Positions 1 to 9,495 of a stretch of DNA of 36,963 bases are shown piece by piece. Origin of the DNA: an uncultured Oscillospiraceae bacterium (GTDB lineage Bacteria > Bacillota > Clostridia > Oscillospirales > Oscillospiraceae); assembly GCA_947629795.1 (NCBI GenBank), contig CANRFC010000030.1, positions 1-36,963 on the forward strand. The letters are read 5' to 3'. Made by a program: the position numbers and the translations under genes. Each line of letters starts with the position of its first letter. Position 1 is the first letter of the stretch. The notes below the pieces were generated by a model. That model saw nothing but the letters and a program-made list of their open reading frames with translations. It made no database searches and had not been told where the DNA came from.

Positions 1-96
1 AGTCAGAGTCTTCGGCTGTTCCGGGTCTTTTGCCCGGCAGCACTGGCTTCGCACAGGACAGTCGGAACAGCTTTCACCGCGGTACCAGGCGGTGGT
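1..96 (-). mobile_element. Likely transposase fragment, runs off the window edge
   Basis: One minus-strand frame reads WYRGESCSDCPVRSQCC and then RAKDPEQPKTLT to the first base of the window. The closely spaced cysteines (CSDC then CC, followed by basic residues) resemble the cysteine-rich linker of DDE transposases of the IS1182 type, and are unlike a PIN toxin. It directly abuts a PIN toxin gene that loses its reading frame at this point. I infer that an insertion element, mostly outside the window, cut the toxin gene. The exact junction lies between about 83 and 96. The family assignment is tentative. Confidence 0.4.
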
Positions 97-187
97 CTTC
101 AAAAATCCCCCGCATCATACGCTCCATCCGCTCACTGGGAAAGAGCAAGACAGAGAGCAGAACATTGGTGTCCAGCATGACCCTCAT
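74..187 (-). pseudogene. Truncated PIN-family toxin
   Basis: The 37-codon frame begins MRVMLDTNVLLSVLLFPSER and continues ERMMRGIFEDHRLV, then ends PR-stop. The MLDTNVL start, with the first catalytic Asp of the PIN fold, and the following LLFPSERM are typical of 'putative toxin-antitoxin component, PIN family' proteins. Those proteins normally run for about 140 residues and carry three more acidic residues, all missing here. The start ATG lies 5 nt after the stop of the AbrB-type gene, and a GGAG is present in the end of that gene, so the two formed an antitoxin-toxin operon. Homology stops near position 83, where transposase-like sequence begins. The remaining piece cannot be an active RNase. 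Confidence 0.7.
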
Positions 188-192
188 GCATT

Positions 193-447
193 CTACTCCA
201 TCCGCTCCCGGCGAAGCTGAGCGACCATGGCGGCCATGTCATCCTCATCCTTCAGCCCCGCCTCCTCTGCGGCCCCGACAAATGCGGCCTGAGCTTTCCG
301 CAGAGCTTCCATGGAGGAGTTCATCAGGATCACGCGGCCCGCCTCCTCCAGAAACAGGATCTTGTCACCCTCCTTGACCCCCAACTTCTTGCGAATATCA
401 ATGGGGATAGTGATCTGGCCTTTTGAAGTTACCTTTGCGACATCCAT
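193..447 (-). CDS. AbrB/MazE-family antitoxin (SpoVT-AbrB domain)
   Basis: The 84-aa protein starts MDVAKVTSKGQITIPIDIRK, the classic swapped-hairpin AbrB DNA-binding domain (residues 1-45, with KVTSKGQITIP and GDKILFLEE). The rest (46-84) is an acidic helical tail that would bind the toxin. Start choice: ATG 8 nt after AAAGGAG. In intact systems this type of protein neutralises a PIN RNase encoded just downstream and represses its own promoter. Here the toxin gene is cut after 35 codons, so the antitoxin is left without a functional partner. A consensus-like promoter lies at 495-523. Confidence 0.85.
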   Translation of the reverse strand: MDVAKVTSKGQITIPIDIRKKLGVKEGDKILFLEEAGRVILMNSSMEALRKAQAAFVGAAEEAGLKDEDDMAAMVAQLRRERME

Positions 448-494
448 AGAGCATGCTCCTTTCGCGCATTATATCCCTTACTTTCCTTACTTAT

Positions 495-523
495 AGTATA
501 CACAACACGTCGCCAGATTGCAA
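495..523 (-). promoter_or_regulatory. Promoter of the AbrB/PIN operon
   Basis: Minus strand TTGCAA (518-523), 17-nt spacer, TATACT (495-500). It is followed by the AAAGGAG ribosome binding site of the AbrB gene. Confidence 0.7.
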
Positions 524-544
524 CTGCAAAATGAACAAAAGAAA

Positions 545-575
545 ATCGGCAAATCTCAAAAAGAGATTTGCCGAT
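545..575 (-). terminator. Terminator of the tRNA operon
   Basis: Perfect 13-bp stem (ATCGGCAAATCTC, 545-557, with 563-575) and a 5-nt A loop. On the minus strand it is followed by TTTTCTTTTG. It lies 7 nt beyond the CCA end of tRNA-Val. On the plus strand it is followed by CTTCTTTT, so it may also stop transcription the other way. Confidence 0.85.
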
Positions 576-582
576 CTTCTTT

Positions 583-659
583 TGGTGGAGACTACAGGAC
601 TCGAACCTGTGACCTCATGCGTGTGAAGCATGCGCTCTAACCAGCTGAGCTAAGCCTCC
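583..659 (-). tRNA. tRNA-Val(CAC)
   Basis: Full cloverleaf on the minus strand: acceptor GGAGGCT/AGTCTCC, D arm GCTC/GAGC, anticodon stem CATGC/GCATG with loop TTCACAC (anticodon CAC), T arm ACAGG-TTCGAGT-CCTGT, discriminator A and encoded CCA. It reads the valine codon GUG. Last gene of the Met-Glu-Val operon. Confidence 0.93.
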
Positions 660-674
660 ATATGAAATTGTTTG

Positions 675-779
675 CCCTTGGGGCCCCCAAAAAGCGGTCC
701 TCAGCTTTTTGGGGAAGCGAAGAAGGAACTCGCGGATGTGGAGCTTTCACCGAAGGTGGAAGCGGAACGGAGCGGGTTT
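675..779. repeat. Structured 105-bp repeat, copy 1
   Basis: First of two tandem imperfect copies in the spacer between tRNA-Glu and tRNA-Val. Hairpin A: CCCCAAAAAGC (685-695) pairs with GCTTTTTGGGG (704-714), 11 bp. Hairpin B: GCTTTCACC (743-751) pairs with GGTGGAAGC (755-763), 9 bp with one G-U. The unit begins CCCTTGGGGCCCCC. No open reading frame here is believable. In the tRNA precursor it would form a double hairpin. Confidence 0.75.
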
Positions 780-886
780 CCCTTGGGGCCCCCACAAAGC
801 GCCTGCCCCAGCTTTGTGGGGAAAGGAGGAAGGAGACCACGGAAGTGAAGCTTTCGGCGCAAGCCGGAAGCGGAACGTAGTGGGCT
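780..886. repeat. Structured 105-bp repeat, copy 2
   Basis: Second tandem copy. Hairpin A: CCCCACAAAGC (790-800) pairs with GCTTTGTGGGG (811-821). Hairpin B: GCTTTCGGC (850-858) pairs with GCCGGAAGC (863-871), closed by a GCAA tetraloop. Where the stems differ from copy 1, both strands of the stem have changed together (A-T to C-G in stem A; three base pairs in stem B). This supports selection on structure or repeated spread of a hairpin element. Confidence 0.75.
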
Positions 887-896
887 TCTTCCGACG

Positions 897-971
897 TGGT
901 GACCCGTACGGGATTCGAACCCATGTTACCGCCGTGAAAGGGCGGTGTCTTAACCGCTTGACCAACGGGCC
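897..971 (-). tRNA. tRNA-Glu(TTC)
   Basis: Minus-strand cloverleaf: acceptor GGCCCGT/ACGGGTC, anticodon stem CCGCC/GGCGG with loop CTTTCAC (anticodon TTC), T arm with GGTTCGAATCC, discriminator A and encoded CCA. Middle gene of the operon. Confidence 0.92.
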
Positions 972-1012
972 ATCTCATGCCAAGCACATCGCCGCTCGGA
1001 AGGGAAGAACTC

Positions 1013-1041
1013 CTCCATGGGGCGCCCGGCGCCCCATGGAG
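1013..1041. repeat. Perfect 14-bp inverted repeat in the tRNA spacer
   Basis: CTCCATGGGGCGCC (1013-1026), one central C, then its exact reverse complement (1028-1041). It begins 3 nt after the CCA end of tRNA-Met in the direction of transcription. No U-tract follows. It may guide processing between tRNA-Met and tRNA-Glu, or slow the polymerase. Confidence 0.6.
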
Positions 1042-1044
1042 AAT

Positions 1045-1121
1045 TGGTAGCGGCACCTGGATTTGAACCGGGGACCTTACGGGTATGAACCGTGCGCTCT
1101 AGCCAACTGAGCTATGCCGCC
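1045..1121 (-). tRNA. tRNA-Met(CAT), divergent
   Basis: Minus-strand cloverleaf: acceptor GGCGGCA/TGCCGCT (first pair G-U), D arm GCTC/GAGC, anticodon loop TTCATAC (anticodon CAT), discriminator A, encoded CCA. It lacks the three G-C pairs of initiator tRNA and looks like an elongator. Oddities are a C-A mismatch at the top of the anticodon stem (CACGG/CCGTA) and a C-A mismatch in the T stem (CCCGG/CCAGG). It may be a less efficient copy. First gene of the operon. Confidence 0.85.
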
Positions 1122-1150
1122 ATAGAGCCTCTGCAAACAGGGCAAGAGTT

Positions 1151-1179
1151 AGTATAGCCGATTTCCCCTGAAATGTCAA
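1151..1179 (-). promoter_or_regulatory. Strong promoter of the tRNA operon
   Basis: TTGACA (1174-1179), exactly 17 nt, TATACT (1151-1156), reading into tRNA-Met. The -35 box is perfect and the -10 box is 5 of 6. The -35 box begins 17 nt past the stop codon of the response regulator gene. Confidence 0.88.
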
Positions 1180-1195
1180 CAAAAAATTTGCAAAA

Positions 1196-1888
1196 TCACT
1201 CTACTTTATAACCCACGCCCCACACCGTCTTGATGAACCTGGGGTGACCGCTGGGCTCCCCCAGCTTTTCCCGCAGGCGGCGGATGTGGACCATCACCGT
1301 GTTGTTCCGGTCCAGGTACTTCTCCCCCCACACGGTCTCGAAGAGCTCTTCTGCCGAAATGACCTTCCCCCGGTTGGAGCACAGCAGCCACAGGATGTCG
1401 AACTCAATGGGGGTCAGATTCAGAAGCTGGTCGTAGAGCCAGCACTGGTGGGTGGTCTTGTTGATGGTCAGACCGTTGATGCTCACCACATCCTCGTCGG
1501 TCTCCCGCTCCCCGTTGTTGTAACTGGTGTAGCGCCGGAGCTGGGCCTTCACCCGGGCCACCAGCTCCAGGGGACTGAAGGGCTTGGTCATATAGTCGTC
1601 GGCCCCCACGGTGAGGCCGGTGATCTTGTCGGTGTCCTCGGTCTTTGCGGTGAGCATGAGGATGGGGAACTGGTGCTCCCGCCGGATCTCGGCGCACAGG
1701 GTCAGCCCCGAGATGTCGGGCAGCATCACGTCCAGCACCGCCAGGTCGATCTTCTCGCTTCTGACCAGGGCCAGGGCGTCGGCGCCGGCGCCGCAGGTGA
1801 GGACCTGGAAGCCCTCGCCCCGGAGGTATACCGAGACCAAGTCGGCGATCTCCTCCTCGTCGTCCACCACCAGGATGCGCTCGTTCAC
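1196..1888 (-). CDS. OmpR/PhoB-family response regulator, orphan
   Basis: Signal-transduction DNA-binding protein, 230 aa. Receiver domain at 1-120: acidic pocket D9-D10 (VVDDEEE), phospho-acceptor D53 (LDVMLP), T80 (LTAKTED) and K102 (TKPFSP). Winged-helix DNA-binding domain at about 135-230, ending FIKTVWGVGYKVE. The sequence resembles VanR-like regulators of Clostridia. The start is GTG, 8 nt after GGAGG. No histidine kinase gene lies on either side: a tRNA operon follows and the secA operon precedes. Its partner kinase must be elsewhere. A promoter embedded in the preceding terminator drives it, leaving a leader of about 100 nt. Confidence 0.93.
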   Translation of the reverse strand: MNERILVVDDEEEIADLVSVYLRGEGFQVLTCGAGADALALVRSEKIDLAVLDVMLPDISGLTLCAEIRREHQFPILMLTAKTEDTDKITGLTVGADDYMTKPFSPLELVARVKAQLRRYTSYNNGERETDEDVVSINGLTINKTTHQCWLYDQLLNLTPIEFDILWLLCSNRGKVISAEELFETVWGEKYLDRNNTVMVHIRRLREKLGEPSGHPRFIKTVWGVGYKVE

Positions 1889-1995
1889 GGGTCATTCCTC
1901 CCTATTTTTGCGGAAAATGATTAAAAACCGTCACTTTTGCAAGGTTCAGGCGGTCGGAACAGACAGGCCATTCCAATTGTGCGGGATCCTTTCTG

Positions 1996-2025
1996 ATTAT
2001 AGGAAAAAAGGGCGCATATCGTCAA
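1996..2025 (-). promoter_or_regulatory. Response regulator promoter inside a terminator
   Basis: Minus strand TTGACG (2020-2025), 18-nt spacer, perfect TATAAT (1996-2001). The -35 box covers the loop of the terminator hairpin at 2011-2035, and the terminator U-tract lies in the spacer. The end of the secA operon and the start of the next transcript therefore share the same DNA. Confidence 0.7.
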
Positions 2026-2035
2026 GATATGCGCC
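2004..2035 (-). terminator. Terminator of the secA-pgeF-SBP operon
   Basis: GGCGCATATC (2011-2020) pairs with GATATGCGCC (2026-2035), 10 bp with loop GTCAA. On the minus strand it is followed by a run of six T (2004-2009). It lies 18 nt past the stop codon of the substrate-binding protein gene. Confidence 0.85.
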
Positions 2036-2053
2036 TGATTTGTCACAAAAACT

Positions 2054-3595
2054 TTAGGAATCGGACACCGTCCAGGTCTCCAGGCCGGCAAAGACGTCGT
2101 GGGGAGCGGGCTGGAGGCCGGAAATCTGTCCCCATTGGGTGAGAACAGAGCCATTTTTAAAGCAAATGGGCAAAATCGGGGCCTTTTGGGCCAGGTCGGC
2201 ATAGAGGGCCTTCCCCGCCGCCGTCCGGGCGGTGCCCCGGGCAGATCTCCAAACTTTCAGCAGGTCTTCGGTGGCATTATCCCGGAATTTTCCGTAATTC
2301 AGGGAACCTTCTGCGCTGATAAGGGCGGTGGGGTCAAAGTCGGCGGTCATGGTAATTTCTCCCAGATACAGGTCAAAATTGCCCGTCTCTACCCCCTCCA
2401 GATAGGTCTCGAAGGGCACCTTTTGAACCTCTACGCCCACTCCGAGGGACTCCAGGCAGCTCTCCAAAAATTGGGCCAGTCTCACCTTATAGGTGTTCTC
2501 CTGGTTCACCAGCAGCCGGAGGGTGAGGGAGGTCCGTCCCCGGTGGAGGAGTCCGTCCTCGGCCGGGGTCCAGCCGGCGTCTGCCAGGGTCCGGGCGGCC
2601 TGGGCCGGGTCGCTGAGGGTGGCGGCCAGGTCGGCGTCATAGCCGGCGGCGGCGGGGTGGATGGGCATGGCGGCGGCCACGGCGTGGTTCGCCAGGAGCC
2701 GCGCGGCAGCCTCCTCCCGGTCCAGGGCCAGGCCCACCGCCCGGCGCACCGCCTCCTCGGCACAGGGGCCCTTTTCCGTATTGCAGCCCAGGTAGAGGAG
2801 GGTGGAGGTGAGGTAGTCGGTGGCCTCCAGCCGCCCGGAGTAGCCCAGGGCGTCGGTGCCGGTGAGGTCGGTGTTCACCAGGGAGACCTCCCCGGCGTCA
2901 AAGGCATAGACCAGATCCTCCCCCGCGCCGATGGAGCGCAGGGGGATGATCTTCCGGGGCAGGCCGGTCTGCCGGGCCATCAGGCGCAGGTCCTCCCCCT
3001 CCCCGTCCAGGACATAGGGGCCGGTGCCCAGGGGGCGGGCCCCGTCCCCGGTCTCCTTGACGATGGGCACGTCCAGAAGGGCGGGCAGGGCCCCGTTGGG
3101 CTCGGTGAGGGTGACGGCCACCGCCCCCTCCTCCGCCGTGACCCTGGAGATGCCCGAGAGCCGGCCGGCATAGCGGGTGCTCTGCCGGGCCAGGTTCAGG
3201 GAGGCGGCCGCCTCCTTCCCGGTGAGGTCCGAGCCGTCTGAAAAGGTGACATCGACCAGCCGGAAGGTCCAGGTCAGCCCGTCCTCGCTGACGGTATAGC
3301 CGGCGCACAGGTCGTTCCGGGGGGTGAAACTGCCGTCCAGGGCGAAGAGCCCCCGGTAGAGCAGGGGGGCCAGGGTGAGGTTGGCCCGGTCGGCCCCGGT
3401 GATGGGATGGAAGCTCCCGGCGGCGTTGAAGGGCAGGGTGAAGGGCAGCGTCCGGGGCTCCGGTGTGGCGGTGGGCGCAGGAGTGGGCGTGGGCTCCGGC
3501 GTAGGGGTGGACGTGGGCTGGGGCTCCCCCTTGCAGCCCGTCAAAAGCAGCGCCAGGGCCAACAAGGCCCCGGCGGTCCGTGTTCCCCCCCTCAC
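2054..3595 (-). CDS. Peptide/oligopeptide ABC transporter substrate-binding lipoprotein
   Basis: The 513-aa protein is of the DppA/OppA type (SBP_bac_5). It has a lipoprotein signal with lipobox LLTGC (C21) and then a Thr/Pro linker (PTSTPTPEPTPTPAPTATPE) that would span the cell wall. The binding domain starts around residue 50 (LYRGLFALDGSFTPRNDLCAGY, EDGLTWTFRL, FSDGSDLTGKE, all typical of the family) and runs to the end. The start is GTG; its first base pairs fall in a GTGA overlap with the stop of pgeF, so translation is coupled. No permease or ATPase gene is nearby. It may serve a transporter encoded elsewhere, or act as a sensor protein. Substrate not predictable. Confidence 0.88.
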   Translation of the reverse strand: MRGGTRTAGALLALALLLTGCKGEPQPTSTPTPEPTPTPAPTATPEPRTLPFTLPFNAAGSFHPITGADRANLTLAPLLYRGLFALDGSFTPRNDLCAGYTVSEDGLTWTFRLVDVTFSDGSDLTGKEAAASLNLARQSTRYAGRLSGISRVTAEEGAVAVTLTEPNGALPALLDVPIVKETGDGARPLGTGPYVLDGEGEDLRLMARQTGLPRKIIPLRSIGAGEDLVYAFDAGEVSLVNTDLTGTDALGYSGRLEATDYLTSTLLYLGCNTEKGPCAEEAVRRAVGLALDREEAAARLLANHAVAAAMPIHPAAAGYDADLAATLSDPAQAARTLADAGWTPAEDGLLHRGRTSLTLRLLVNQENTYKVRLAQFLESCLESLGVGVEVQKVPFETYLEGVETGNFDLYLGEITMTADFDPTALISAEGSLNYGKFRDNATEDLLKVWRSARGTARTAAGKALYADLAQKAPILPICFKNGSVLTQWGQISGLQPAPHDVFAGLETWTVSDS

Positions 3596-4401
3596 GGCAG
3601 GCAGATGAGGGCGGCCTGGCTCCCCCGCTCTCCCTTGGTGTAGCGGTGGGACCAGTATTTTTCAGGTTTACATAATGTGCAGTCGGGAGAGGTCTCGATG
3701 TGGCCTGCCAGCACCCCCGCCTTCTCCAGTTGGAGGGCGTTGAGCCCCTTCAGGTCCACGTGGAATTTCCCGTTGTCGTCGCTGGTCAGAAAGGGCAGGG
3801 CCGCCGCGCCCAGGGCGGTGGTCATGGCGTTGGGCACGTCCTCCCCGGTCTCGAAGCAGCACCGGGAGATGCCGGGGCCGATGGCCGCCCGGATGTCGGC
3901 GCTCTCGCAGCCGTAGCGGCTCACCATGGTCTCCACGGCCTGGACGGCGATCTTCCGGGCGGTGCCCCGCCAGCCGGCGTGGAAGTTGGCGATGACCCGG
4001 CGCACCGGGTCGTAGAGCAGCACGGTGAGACAGTCGGCGCCGAAGGAGACCAGAGTCACCCCCGGCACGTCGGTGACCAGGCCGTCGGCCTCGTAGTCCA
4101 CCTTCCTGTCCAGGCCCTTTCCGGCGTCCGCCGAGGTGACCACCCGCAGGGTGTTCCCATGGACCTGGCAGGTGAAGACGAGCCGGTCGATGTCAACCCC
4201 CAGGGCCCGGCACACCCGGCGGTAGTTCTCCCGGACCTTGTCCGGGTCGTCCCCCCGGCCCAAGCCCAGGTTCAGGGAGTCGTAGATGCCCTCGGAGACC
4301 CCGCCGGCGCGGGTGGTGAAGCCGTGGCGGACCCCCAGCTCCTCCAGCTTCCGGGAGGTCTGGAAGGTCAGGCCGCTGATGCTCTTGTCGTAAAGCTCCA
4401 T
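3592..4401 (-). CDS. pgeF: Purine nucleoside phosphorylase / laccase-domain protein PgeF (YfiH family)
   Basis: Enzyme of the DUF152/multicopper polyphenol oxidase family, 269 aa. Members cleave adenosine and inosine by phosphorolysis, and E. coli PgeF edits peptidoglycan precursors. The zinc-site residues are present: H81 (CQVHGN), C124 (GADCLTV) and H141 (FHAGWRGT). The start is ATG, 5 nt after GAGAGGAG. The frame stays open for 20 codons further upstream but has no ribosome binding site there and would overlap the upstream membrane-protein gene. Third gene of the secA operon, 17 nt after the small membrane protein and overlapping the lipoprotein gene by 4 nt. Confidence 0.9.
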   Translation of the reverse strand: MELYDKSISGLTFQTSRKLEELGVRHGFTTRAGGVSEGIYDSLNLGLGRGDDPDKVRENYRRVCRALGVDIDRLVFTCQVHGNTLRVVTSADAGKGLDRKVDYEADGLVTDVPGVTLVSFGADCLTVLLYDPVRRVIANFHAGWRGTARKIAVQAVETMVSRYGCESADIRAAIGPGISRCCFETGEDVPNAMTTALGAAALPFLTSDDNGKFHVDLKGLNALQLEKAGVLAGHIETSPDCTLCKPEKYWSHRYTKGERGSQAALICLP

Positions 4402-4418
4402 AGCGCTCCTCTCTTCGT

Positions 4419-4655
4419 TCACTCGCCCCGCCGGGTCAGGACCCACTTGAGGATCAGGCACACCAGGATCACGCCCACCGTCATGGCCCCCCGGACCAGG
4501 ATGCTGGTATACCAGGGGGCGGACTGGACGGCGTAGAGCTCGGGGTAGACGGCGTGGTCCCGCCAGAGCCAGACGGCGTGGCCCAGCCAGGCCCCGAAGA
4601 AGGAGGCCATGACCACATTCAGGATCTGGGGCAGGTCCTTTTTGAACTGTCTCAT
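4419..4655 (-). CDS. Small two-helix membrane protein, unknown
   Basis: The 78-aa protein has a basic start (MRQFKKDLPQ), a first hydrophobic stretch at about 11-32 (ILNVVMASFFGAWLGHAVWLW), a middle polar segment, and a second stretch at about 52-72 (ILVRGAMTVGVILVCLILKW), ending in RRGE. I do not recognise a named family. It lies 13 nt after secA and 17 nt before pgeF on the same strand, so it is co-transcribed. The position after secA suggests a membrane role, but no function can be assigned. Confidence 0.75.
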   Translation of the reverse strand: MRQFKKDLPQILNVVMASFFGAWLGHAVWLWRDHAVYPELYAVQSAPWYTSILVRGAMTVGVILVCLILKWVLTRRGE

Positions 4656-4668
4656 CTTCCCGCCCCCC

Positions 4669-7455
<2,787 letters not shown>

Positions 7456-7498
7456 ATCTCTGTATCACCTTTCGATGAGTGATTGTTGGGATGATATC

Positions 7499-7527
7499 AG
7501 TATAGACTATACCACATTTCCGGACAA
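7499..7527 (-). promoter_or_regulatory. secA promoter
   Basis: TTGTCC (7522-7527), 17 nt, TATACT (7499-7504), 44 nt before the secA start codon. Confidence 0.7.
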
Positions 7528-7549
7528 GATAAAAGTAGAAATTGTAAAT

Positions 7550-7579
7550 AAAAGGCCCCCCGGCCTTGGGCCGGGGGGC
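7550..7579 (-). terminator. Terminator of the YfcC-M20-MalY-peroxiredoxin operon
   Basis: GCCCCCCGGCC (7555-7565) pairs perfectly with 7569-7579, 11 bp with a 3-nt loop. On the minus strand it is followed by CTTTTATTT. It lies 56 nt past the peroxiredoxin stop. Confidence 0.88.
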
Positions 7580-7635
7580 AAAAGAGAGGGAGGTGGGCAG
7601 ATATCCGATCTGTCCGTTCTTTTTCCGCTTTTCGC

Positions 7636-8181
7636 TCAGCGCAGCAGCTCCGCCAGTTCCTCGGGGGCGGGGACATCGCTGACCGAGCTTCCGTAGTGGG
7701 CGTATGTCACGTTCCGCTCCGGGTCCACCACAAAGACGGCGGGGAGCTGGAGCTCGTTGCCCTCGTACTCGCCGTGCTTGAACCCTGCGGCGGTGGCCTT
7801 GGCAATTTTGCCCACCGTCTTGAGGTCGGCCATCTTGGCCATGGAGGGCGCGCAGGCGATCTCAAAGCGCTGGTAGAGGGCCTGGCCGGGGTCGCAGATG
7901 ATGTCAAAGGGCAGCTCCCCAGGCTTTAACTGTGCGGCGATCTTTCCGGGGTCCGACTGGAGGACCACCAGCATCTGCCCGCCGGCGGCGGCGATCTTGT
8001 CGTGCCGGGCGGCAAAGCGGTGGATGTCATACTGGCACAGGGTACAGCCGTAGTAGCGCAGGAAGACCAGGGCGGTCTTGCCCGCGGTCCTCTTGGCTGT
8101 CTCCGCCAGGCTCCTGCCGGTCTCGAAGGGGGTGTCAAAGGTAAAGTCTGGCAGCTTTTGGCCCACAGAGAGTTTTGCCAT
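7636..8181 (-). CDS. Peroxiredoxin-like (AhpC/TSA, redoxin) protein
   Basis: The 181-aa thioredoxin-fold protein starts MAKLSVGQKLPDFTFDTPF. It carries a CxxC, C46-T-L-C49, in LRYYGCTLCQYDIHRF. This placing of the peroxidatic cysteine after a hydrophobic strand (TALVFLRYYGC) is that of the AhpC/TSA-like redoxins that reduce peroxides with a thiol donor. The C-terminal PAVFVVDPERNVTYAHYG is the usual strand and turn. The start is ATG at 8181, 7 nt after GGAG; an in-frame ATG two codons earlier touches the ribosome binding site. It follows malY by only 15 nt, so it is the last gene of the operon and probably protects against oxidants or handles the thiols released. Confidence 0.85.
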   Translation of the reverse strand: MAKLSVGQKLPDFTFDTPFETGRSLAETAKRTAGKTALVFLRYYGCTLCQYDIHRFAARHDKIAAAGGQMLVVLQSDPGKIAAQLKPGELPFDIICDPGQALYQRFEIACAPSMAKMADLKTVGKIAKATAAGFKHGEYEGNELQLPAVFVVDPERNVTYAHYGSSVSDVPAPEELAELLR

Positions 8182-8196
8182 GGTCATTCTCCTGTC

Positions 8197-9408
8197 TCAG
8201 GCGTTGAAGACGTACTTGTCCAGCCGCTGGAAAGCCTCCTCGACCCGGGAGCGGGGCAGGGCCAGATTCATGCGGATGTGGCAGGGGCCGTGGAACATCC
8301 GGCCGTCCTGGACCGCCACGCCCACATCCCAGCAGGCCTTCTCCAGCTCCTCGATGGTCTTTCCGTGCTTTTCGCACCACTTGGTGCAGTCCAGGAAAAG
8401 CATATAGGTACCTTCGGGCTTGGTGACCTCCACGCCCTCAAAATGTTCTTTGATGTAATCGCAAGCATAGTCCACATTTCCGGCCAGCACCTGGTTGAGC
8501 TCATCAGTCCATTCATGGCCTTCGGGCTTGTAGGCGCCGATGAGGGCGTACATGGACAGGAGGTTCGGTTCGTTGTAGTGGCACAGGGAAGACTCTTTGT
8601 CCATACGGTCCCTGAGCCACTTGTTGTAGACGATGTGGTAGGAACCCACCAGGCCGGCCAGGTTAAAGGTCTTGGAGGGCGCGTAGATTGCAGCGGTGTG
8701 CTCCCTTGCCCACGGGCTGACGCTCTGGGGGGGGATATGTTTGTAGCCGGGCCGGATGATATCCGACCAGATCTCATCTGAGACCACAAACACATCATGC
8801 TTTTCGCACAGCTCCATGAACTTCTCCACTTCCCACTTCTCCCAGACCCGTCCCGTGGGATTGTGAGGAGAGCAGAAAATGGCGGCGTGGATGTTCTGTT
8901 CCACGATCTTCTTCTCCATGTCTTCAAAGTCCATGCGATAAAGGCCCTTTTCGTCCTTTACCAGAGAAGAGTGGATCATATTGTAGCCATTGTTGGTCAA
9001 GCTCAGGGTAAAGCCGATGTATGTGGGGGAGTGGACCAACACATTGTCGCCCTTGGAGCACAGCACATTCAGCGCGGTAATAACTCCGCCGATGACCCCG
9101 TTTTCATAGTTGATATGATCCTTGGTCAGGCCAGTGACCCCATTTCGCTTCTCATGCCACTGAATGATGGAATCGAAGTACTCCTCTCTGAGCGAGAAGT
9201 ATCCATAGTGGGTCTCTTTCGTCCGGGCAATAATAGCCTCGGGAATGGTGGGACAGGCCGGGAAGTTCATGTCGGCCACCCACATTGGAATGGCGTCAAA
9301 GCCCTCCTTGGGAGCATCGGGGGTAAAGCCTGGCATCGTTCCCAGATCGTCCAACGCTGAGGCGTCCTTACCATACCGCTCGATTATACTGGTAAAATCA
9401 TATTTCAT
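8197..9408 (-). CDS. MalY/PatB-family PLP-dependent C-S lyase (aminotransferase fold)
   Basis: Fold-type I pyridoxal-phosphate enzyme, 403 aa. It starts MKYDFTSIIERYGKDA, the N-terminus normal for MalY/PatB cystathionine beta-lyase-like proteins. Other marks: PMWVADMNFPACPTI, the NPTGRVW motif, the DEIWSDI aspartate that contacts the PLP ring, the Schiff-base lysine in YAPSKTFNLAG, and the C-terminal arginine in HIRMNLALPR. The family cleaves C-S bonds of cystathionine, cystine or cysteine S-conjugates to thiol, pyruvate and ammonia. The start is ATG with AAAGGA about 11 nt upstream; the longer frame begins only at TTG with no site. It lies 87 nt after the M20 hydrolase gene. Exact substrate unknown; transamination is possible but less likely. 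Confidence 0.88.
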   Translation of the reverse strand: MKYDFTSIIERYGKDASALDDLGTMPGFTPDAPKEGFDAIPMWVADMNFPACPTIPEAIIARTKETHYGYFSLREEYFDSIIQWHEKRNGVTGLTKDHINYENGVIGGVITALNVLCSKGDNVLVHSPTYIGFTLSLTNNGYNMIHSSLVKDEKGLYRMDFEDMEKKIVEQNIHAAIFCSPHNPTGRVWEKWEVEKFMELCEKHDVFVVSDEIWSDIIRPGYKHIPPQSVSPWAREHTAAIYAPSKTFNLAGLVGSYHIVYNKWLRDRMDKESSLCHYNEPNLLSMYALIGAYKPEGHEWTDELNQVLAGNVDYACDYIKEHFEGVEVTKPEGTYMLFLDCTKWCEKHGKTIEELEKACWDVGVAVQDGRMFHGPCHIRMNLALPRSRVEEAFQRLDKYVFNA

Positions 9409-9495
9409 TGTTATCTGGTCCTTTCCTCCGCTTGGCTTCTGTTCTGTTTTTTCAAGTTCTTTTATGGTATCATATTTTTTCTGCGCTTCCAACAG

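Noticed and set aside
637-1056. Open frames across the tRNA cluster on both strands
   Set aside because: They run through tRNA genes and the hairpin repeats and have no coding features.
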